From NCBI GenBank assembly GCA_013398275.1, contig VZSE01013243.1:1236658-1300657 (forward strand): a DNA stretch of 64,000 bases. The letters are read 5' to 3'. This document shows, piece after piece, positions 61,033 through 64,000 of this stretch. The notes below the pieces were generated by a model. It worked only from the letters and a program-made list of their open reading frames with translations. It was not told the origin of the DNA and made no database searches. Both the position numbers and the translations under genes were made by a program. This DNA comes from Promerops cafer (lineage: Eukaryota; Chordata; Aves; Passeriformes; Nectariniidae). Position 1 is the stretch's first letter, and the number at the start of each line of letters is the position of its first letter.

Positions 61033-64000
61033 AATACACCAACCCCTGTATTGGTGGAATCAGAATTCACTCTTTGCAAGAGTCTCACTGAAGCTGGCAG
61101 GATTATGTGCGTGACTAAGTACATCACACTTCTGTGTTCTGCACTATGATAAACTAAAAGCTGTCCACAGCTAATCCTGGATTTTTTTCTTGGCTTATAC
61201 ATGATTTTCCAGTGCAAAACAATATTGCTTTCTTTTTGCTTAGTTGCATGATTCATAATGGCATTTTGAAGCTAAATTCCTTTTCATGCAGTCATATAAA
61301 ATGATAATCACAAAAGGCCCACTTTGGAGCTGCTATACCAATGTTTATACCAGCATTTTAAGTTGCGATGGAGCCTAAGATTAAACTTTGCAAGCTCCCT
61401 TATGAAGTTGATACTACATAATAATTTTAAATAACTATGCTATTTTAAAAAAAATTTAAAAGTCTGTTGTGTTTCCACAAGACTTCAACTAAATGTATGC
61501 AATGGTCAGATATGTAAGAAGATGGATGCTACTCAAAACCTATGAGATTGATTGATGGAAAAACAAATTGGTTTATGCTTTTCTTTTTCTTTTTCTTTTT
61601 TTATTTTTTATGCAGAGAATCACAACAATTTAACTCCTAACCCTCCAATCTGTGTTAAAAACCAAAGCAGTCTCTGATAATTGATTATAACAGGAACGAG
61701 AAGCCAGTCTGGCAAAATCTGCCATCTGGATGCCAGCAGTACAGCCAAGCCAGGCAGCTCTGCTCCCTCTCCTGCTCTAGCCAGGATGCACACTTGGGCT
61801 GGATGGGCCTTCCTGCCTTCTTGCACACCCTGAGCCTTCCTGGTGCTTTATACACAGCAGGCTGCTTTGCCCTGGGTGCTGCAGGCTGGATGAAGAGGTG
61901 ACCTGCAGCTCACACCAGGGCCAAGGTGCATCTGACATGAGGTGATGAGAATAAGGAAGCCAAAAATCAGCTTCAGAAACACAAAAAAAGTACAAAAACA
62001 TGGTGAAAGCAAGTGAGATGAGCCAATTATTTATATGTCACCTTCACAATGTCACTGATGACTTTCAGAATGCTGAATAGCATATTAAAAAAGTAAATTT
62101 TATAAGTATTGGAGGATTGGGAAAATATTGCTTGTGTAAACTATAACTGTGTAACTAAAACAGTATTCAGTTCAGTGAGGGTTTGTCAACAGGTTGTGCT
62201 GAAAACTGAGAGAGGAGGAAAATTAGTTTGTCCTGTTAAGTCAACCTAAGAAGTGATCTATACTTTTGAAACCAGAGGGGATTTAGTAGAGCCATTAGAT
62301 GTTATGTTGCTATAATTAAGGGATGTTTCTCCTATGGGCCTAATTTTTTAAAAAACATGAAAAATTTTCCAATCTCTCTTCCCCATAAAGGGTAATAATA
62401 TCTTTCTTGTATTAAAGTTCCATGACTCCAAACTGAATTTCAGTACATTTGATAACCTCACTAGTGCTCTATATTTTAGTGGTAACATATTTAATGCATC
62501 CCTTGATGTCATGAAGATGTAAATCTAAGTTGAAGGTTATAGTTTTAAATGGCAATACAGACTCTCTTTATTAAAAAGGTATTTTTCCAGTGATGACACA
62601 TGCACACAATTTGGCGGTTCTTTCTTTCCTGCCCACCTTCCTTCAAGGATGCACAAGTATGTCTGTTCTGCAAAGGGTAGATCATTCTCCAGGAAAGGGG
62701 GAAAAGAGCAGTAGGCAAGGACAGCTATTTTTTCTCTTACAGCAACCAGTGCAGAGAACTGTATATCCCAGTGTTAACATTCACAAAAAGGGAGAGTGCC
62801 AGCAAAAATTAATAACCAACTCATTTCCTTATAGGGTTTAAAAGGAATTAGGCAGATTTCTGACATATAATTTAATTAGACATCTTCTTGCAAGAAAATG
62901 TTTACATCTTAGATATTTTCCCTGCAGGTAAGTAACTTCTAACAGATTGTCATTGACACAGTCATTTTATACCAGGATATCAGGATGTGTTTCTCCTGTT
63001 CAGTACTAGCAGAACTTATCATAAACTGTTACTGTGCAGTGCAAAATGTTTTTTTGAAACACACAGATCTAAAGGAGGTACAATCATAACACTCCAGATA
63101 AGGAGCTTTCTGGTCTACCAGAACTGAGGGATTTTTTGTTGTGGATTTGTTGGGGGTTTTTTTGTTTAAATATAATTTTTCATAAGATTTTAAGAATATA
63201 TGCCATTTTGGGGTAGGGTATGTATCAAGGGAAGTACTGGCTGATCTCTGAAAGACTGAGACCATTGGACCACTGGGATTTGTGGGGAGGAGGACAACTT
63301 TTAAGTGATGAGGAACTATGAAAGGAGTCCTTTAGCTCTATAAATGCTAAAACCTGTAGGCTGAGACAGAAGAAAAATGAGGCCCAACAGAAAACATGTC
63401 TTCAGATTGGAACATCAAAGGAGCTTCTTGCTGCATGGCAGCCTGAGCCAAAGCCCACAGAGCCACAGAAAAACATTCCCACTTTTTCTTGATCATTCTA
63501 CTGAGAATAATGAGCATGGGAGAGACCTGGCTTCCTGTAGACCAGTCTAGGACTACCACACTGTAGCATTACCATCACCTAAAGATTTTTCACTAACGTC
63601 ACAATAACCAAATTTCTGAGCTGAGGCTCATTATGACCAATATTTTGTCTCACTATTTTTTTGTTAATGTCCAAAACTGCTTCGGCAGATCAAACCCTGT
63701 CATTTGCTAGACTAATTGTTGGTTGTTAAAATAAGGACTGCAATTTACCACTTACTACTGAATTCTTAATTTGGCAGTTTATGAAATTTAAGAACACATG
63801 AAAGCACATCACAGATGAAAGGATGTGTGTTTAATTGCTTAACAGATTTGCTGCTGTGCAAAGACTGCAGAGCTGCTGTCCAAGAGTGATCCCTTGGGCT
63901 TCTTCCCTCTCGCTTTCAGAAGTGAGAGCTATCCTTACAACAGAGTGCTCTCCTTGCAGGAGTTTCCCAGACTGGTTTGGGTAAGTGTGGAAATTTATAC
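61033..64000. other. Non-coding stretch to the window end
   Basis: Frames are 83 codons or shorter. A GC-richer patch (61690-61930) gives overlapping chance frames on the reverse strand. The last 400 bases (63590-63870) are unique and motif-rich. The word GCTTCGGCAG at 63680 recalls the start of U6 snRNA, but the match ends there. No gene or element is called. Confidence 0.55.
61579..61609. repeat. (TTTTC)n pyrimidine repeat
   Basis: Four TTTTC-type units grading into a T run. A simple repeat with no attached element. Confidence 0.85.

Noticed and set aside
63675..63700. GCTTCGGCAG, as in the 5' end of U6 snRNA
   Set aside because: The match is 10 bases only. The following sequence bears no resemblance to the U6 body, so it is a chance match.
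1..64000. Bacterial-style systems (operons, CRISPR arrays, phage, insertion sequences)
   Set aside because: No long frames, no ribosome-binding-site-led genes, no regularly spaced repeats, and CR1 elements show a vertebrate nuclear genome.

Overview
The window looks like a piece of a bird nuclear genome, or less likely a turtle or crocodilian one. The only transposable elements I recognise with confidence are short, 5'-truncated CR1-type LINE fragments, and several end in the avian-style 8-base terminal repeat (CATAGAAT-like, read here on the reverse strand). I see no Alu, L1 or B1/B2 elements and no bacterial, phage or organelle gene. The DNA is AT-rich and full of stops. The longest open frame is 175 codons, and it lies in the sense strand of a decayed CR1, so it is a relic. 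Nothing reads as a conserved protein exon. The best description is a gene desert or the inside of a very large intron.

Layout. 1-13.7 kb: AT-rich unique sequence with three reverse-strand CR1 pieces (about 1130-1345, 10915-11190, 13697-13785), a 12-base perfect stem-loop at 3298-3327, and two blocks dense in TAAT/ATTA homeodomain-type motifs (11.33-11.90 kb and 12.58-13.13 kb). 13.8-17 kb: a GC-richer stretch (15.08-15.56 kb), then a 510-base cluster of 15 CpG dinucleotides (16357-16867) inside otherwise CpG-poor DNA, the best candidate regulatory element here. 17-37.6 kb: unique AT-rich sequence with simple repeats and a degenerate 32-base tandem duplication near 29.16 kb. 37.6-38.2 kb: a long old CR1 fragment. 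44.1-44.3 kb: a GGAGA-type purine repeat running into a 79-base assembly gap. 46.8-47.1 kb: the best-preserved short CR1 tail, next to a possible MIR-like SINE relic. 48.17-48.42 kb: an exon-like segment with splice-site-like borders. About 49.14-49.25 kb: the only forward-strand CR1 remnant. 50.8 kb: an A-rich tract. 53-64 kb: unique sequence with small repeats and hairpins.

No genes can be seen working together. If the region has a function it is probably regulatory (distal enhancers, or a non-coding RNA locus), but conservation cannot be judged from one sequence. I found no convincing new biological system. The items below are modest leads, and the calls on regulatory elements are inference.
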